A stretch of DNA of 42,722 bases. Source: Actinomadura fibrosa (lineage in GTDB: Bacteria > Actinomycetota > Actinomycetes > Streptosporangiales > Streptosporangiaceae). The stretch spans positions 1 through 42,722 of the forward strand of contig NZ_CAACUY010000064.1 in NCBI RefSeq assembly GCF_900659615.1, given 5' to 3'. How positions within the stretch are numbered: the stretch's first letter is position 1; each line of letters starts with the position of its first letter. The position numbers and the translations under genes are program-made. The notes beneath the pieces were generated by a model. The model saw only the letters and a list, made by a program, of their open reading frames with translations. It was not told the DNA's origin and ran no database searches. This document shows, one piece after another, positions 40,818-42,722 of this stretch.

Positions 40818-42722
40818 CTAGTGGCGGCGGCGCATTCGGGTGGGCAGGTCGTTGATGCGGCCGGCCAGGTCGTTCACCCGGGCGCCCAGTGCTCCCGTCA
40901 GCTCCGACGTTCGGGTGCCTGCCGCGCGGAGCGCGTCCGCCGCCTCCGCCAGGGTCGACGGGGGGAGCAGCCGCGCGCGCCAGCGGGCCCGGCGGCTCAC
41001 CGCGGCCGAGAACGACTCCCGGACGGTCCGGACGTCGGCGCGCAGCCGCTCCGGCGGCTCGGACGGGACGGACCGCGAGTAGCGCGCCAGCTCCTCCGCG
41101 CGGGCGATGCGGCGGAGGGCCTCCGTCCCGGCGCCGTCCAGCTCCAGGAGCTCGCCGAGCCGCCGCGCGGTGGCGCGCGGGGAGTCGCTGGACCGCCATT
41201 CCAGGCCGTGGTCGCGCGCGTCGTCGCGCATCTCCCGCCAGGCCGCGTGCGCCGCGCCCGCGGGATCGGGCGTCCAGCCCCGCGAGGACCCGCCGGGCCT
41301 CGGGCTCCCGGACGGCGCGTCCGGCGCGGACACCCGGGAGGGCTCCGGCGGCGGCGACGAGCTCGGCATGAGCAGGGCCCAGCGGCGCCTGCGGGACTGC
41401 GCCCGCAGCACCATCGGCGCGGCCAGGAGCAGTGCGACGAGCAGTCCCCCGGCGAGCCAGGGCGTCAGCGAGAAGCCGCCCTGGTCCTGCTCCTCCGTGG
41501 TGGAGGTGCCCTCGGGGCCCGTGTCGTCCGTGCGGTGCCGGGGCCCGGCGGACGCGGACGCGGAGGCCGGGTCGGTGGGCGACGAGGCCGACGGTGACGG
41601 CGACGCCGCCTCGCTTCCGGACCCGTTCTCGGCGACCGACGGCTGGCTGTAGGACGGCGTGCTGGCCGTGCCCTGCCCGGCCGAGCCCGAGGGCGTCGGC
41701 TCGAACCGCACCCATCCGGCGCCCTCGAAGTACAGCTCCGGCCAGGCGTGCGCGTCGCGCGACCGCACCACCCACTGGTCGCTGCCCGTCTGCGTGCCCG
41801 GCGTGTACCCCATCGCCACGCGGGCCGGGATGCCGAGGATCCGGGCCATCAGCGCCATCGCGGCGGCGAACTGCTCGCAGTAGCCCCGCTTGCTGTGCAG
41901 GAGGAAGTCGACGAGCTCGCTGCCGTGCTGCGGCGCCGGCGCGGACAGGTCGTAGGTGAAGCCGCCGCTCAGGGAGAACCAGCTCTGGAGCCGGACGGCC
42001 TGCGCGTACGCGCTTGAGGCGCCCGCGGTGATCTCCTGCGACAGCCGCCTGACCTCCGGCGGGATGTTCTTCGGGACGTCGATGTAGCGGGAGAGGATGT
42101 CGTCCGGGTAGTAGCCCGCCGAGGCGAGCTCGGCCGGGGTCGGCTGCGCGCGCAGGCTCCGCACGGTGTAGGAGCGCCCGCCCGCCGAGTCGTTCAGCGA
42201 GTAGACCATCAGGGACGGCGCGTGCACCCGCCAGTCGCCGCTGATCGACACCTGGGACGGGGCGTACGGCACCGGCAGGAAGGTCATGTTCCGGACCCGG
42301 GGCTTGACCTCGATCCGCGTGGTGACCTCGTGGACGGGCGCGCCGTCCAGCCCGGGCGGCGCGGGGATCGGCCGGTCCGCGAGCCGGTCGCGGCGGGCCT
42401 TGCTCGACATCTCGCTGTAGGTCCACCGGTCGCCGTCGAACTTGTCGAGGGCGTACATCCGCAGGTAGTCGGGGCCCGCGGGGTCGTCGGTCCGGTAGGT
42501 GAGCACGACCGAGTCGTCCACCCGGGTGAGTTCGCGCTTCAGGCTGACGAGCGGGTCGGGCGTCGTCACCGTCTGGGTGCCGCGGCCGCCGGTGCCGCCC
42601 ATGCCGAACAGGCCGCGCGGGTGGATGCCCGGGACCGCCATCGGCAGCAGCACCGCGACGGCGACCGCGCCGACGCCGATCCGGCGGCCGCTCGCCGCGA
42701 GCGCCCCGCCGTCGGGACGGGC
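40818..42722 (-). CDS. TgpA-type transglutaminase-like membrane protein (5' end outside window)
   Basis: About 635 C-terminal residues are present; the frame stays open to the right edge. It begins inside a membrane helix (GVGAVAVAVLLPMAVPG). An extracytoplasmic transglutaminase-like domain follows, with the catalytic Cys in KRGYCEQFAAAMALMARILG and the His in DAHAWPELYFEG. The third position, usually Asp in FDPT, is Glu in WVRFEPTPS. A Ser/Pro-rich linker, a further transmembrane helix (WLAGGLLVALLLAAPMVL) and a DUF4129-like cytoplasmic tail complete it. In actinobacteria it lies with DUF58 and MoxR genes near mraZ, as its DUF3040 neighbour suggests. Substrate is unknown; a cell-envelope role is likely. 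Confidence 0.9.
   Translation of the reverse strand, partial: ARPDGGALAASGRRIGVGAVAVAVLLPMAVPGIHPRGLFGMGGTGGRGTQTVTTPDPLVSLKRELTRVDDSVVLTYRTDDPAGPDYLRMYALDKFDGDRWTYSEMSSKARRDRLADRPIPAPPGLDGAPVHEVTTRIEVKPRVRNMTFLPVPYAPSQVSISGDWRVHAPSLMVYSLNDSAGGRSYTVRSLRAQPTPAELASAGYYPDDILSRYIDVPKNIPPEVRRLSQEITAGASSAYAQAVRLQSWFSLSGGFTYDLSAPAPQHGSELVDFLLHSKRGYCEQFAAAMALMARILGIPARVAMGYTPGTQTGSDQWVVRSRDAHAWPELYFEGAGWVRFEPTPSGSAGQGTASTPSYSQPSVAENGSGSEAASPSPSASSPTDPASASASAGPRHRTDDTGPEGTSTTEEQDQGGFSLTPWLAGGLLVALLLAAPMVLRAQSRRRRWALLMPSSSPPPEPSRVSAPDAPSGSPRPGGSSRGWTPDPAGAAHAAWREMRDDARDHGLEWRSSDSPRATARRLGELLELDGAGTEALRRIARAEELARYSRSVPSEPPERLRADVRTVRESFSAAVSRRARWRARLLPPSTLAEAADALRAAGTRTSELTGALGARVNDLAGRINDLPTRMRRRH

Overview
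The window is about 72 percent G+C (estimated by eye). It shows strong third-position GC bias, frequent GTG starts, F420-dependent and DUF3040 proteins, and the actinobacterial aroC-aroK-aroB-aroQ / pepQ-efp-nusB gene set. It looks like chromosome of a filamentous actinomycete, most likely Streptosporangiales (Actinomadura-like); that placement is inference. No rRNA, tRNA, CRISPR array, insertion sequence or phage gene was seen. No gene-free stretch exceeds 300 bases; the longest gaps are described as repeat or regulatory features.

The left half (about 1-22.7 kb) looks like a catabolic region dispersed among unrelated genes. It holds the end of a PucR-type regulator, a UraA-like nucleobase permease, a three-subunit molybdenum hydroxylase (FAD, 2Fe-2S and Mo subunits in one operon), a CoxG-like membrane-anchored protein, a hydantoinase/oxoprolinase pair (HyuA, HyuB), a MatB malonyl-CoA synthetase, a CodA cytosine deaminase, a carbamate kinase, and a barbiturase of the AtzD/barbiturase family. 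Read together they spell the oxidative pyrimidine route: cytosine to uracil (CodA), uracil to barbiturate (proposed for the Mo hydroxylase), barbiturate to ureidomalonate (barbiturase), ureidomalonate to malonate plus urea or carbamate (unassigned; HyuAB is a candidate), and malonate to malonyl-CoA (MatB). To my knowledge the gene for uracil dehydrogenase is not firmly established, so this locus offers a concrete candidate. Interspersed are a polysaccharide deacetylase, an ABC-2 exporter, an FKBP isomerase, a degenerate RsbW-like protein, a TetR/oxidoreductase pair and a DapC-like aminotransferase.

The middle (22.7-31.5 kb) carries an SseB-family protein, a short A24 prepilin peptidase, a PhyH-family dioxygenase, a glycyl-tRNA synthetase with alpha and beta subunits fused in one chain, and the compact shikimate operon aroC-aroK-aroB-aroQ. 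An odd 70-bp tandem repeat lies just upstream of aroC.

The right part (31.5-42.7 kb) holds a TetR regulator with three operator-like repeats, an enoyl-CoA hydratase/isomerase, an LLM-class F420 oxidoreductase and a Tat-exported flavin amine oxidase. The housekeeping run pepQ-efp-nusB follows, then a CmoM-like methyltransferase, DNA polymerase IV, a DUF3040 membrane protein and, running off the end, a TgpA-type transglutaminase. A degenerate 19-bp tandem repeat separates the last two convergent genes.

Many genes have a TAnnnT box 6-8 bases before the start codon and no Shine-Dalgarno sequence, which suggests widespread leaderless transcription.
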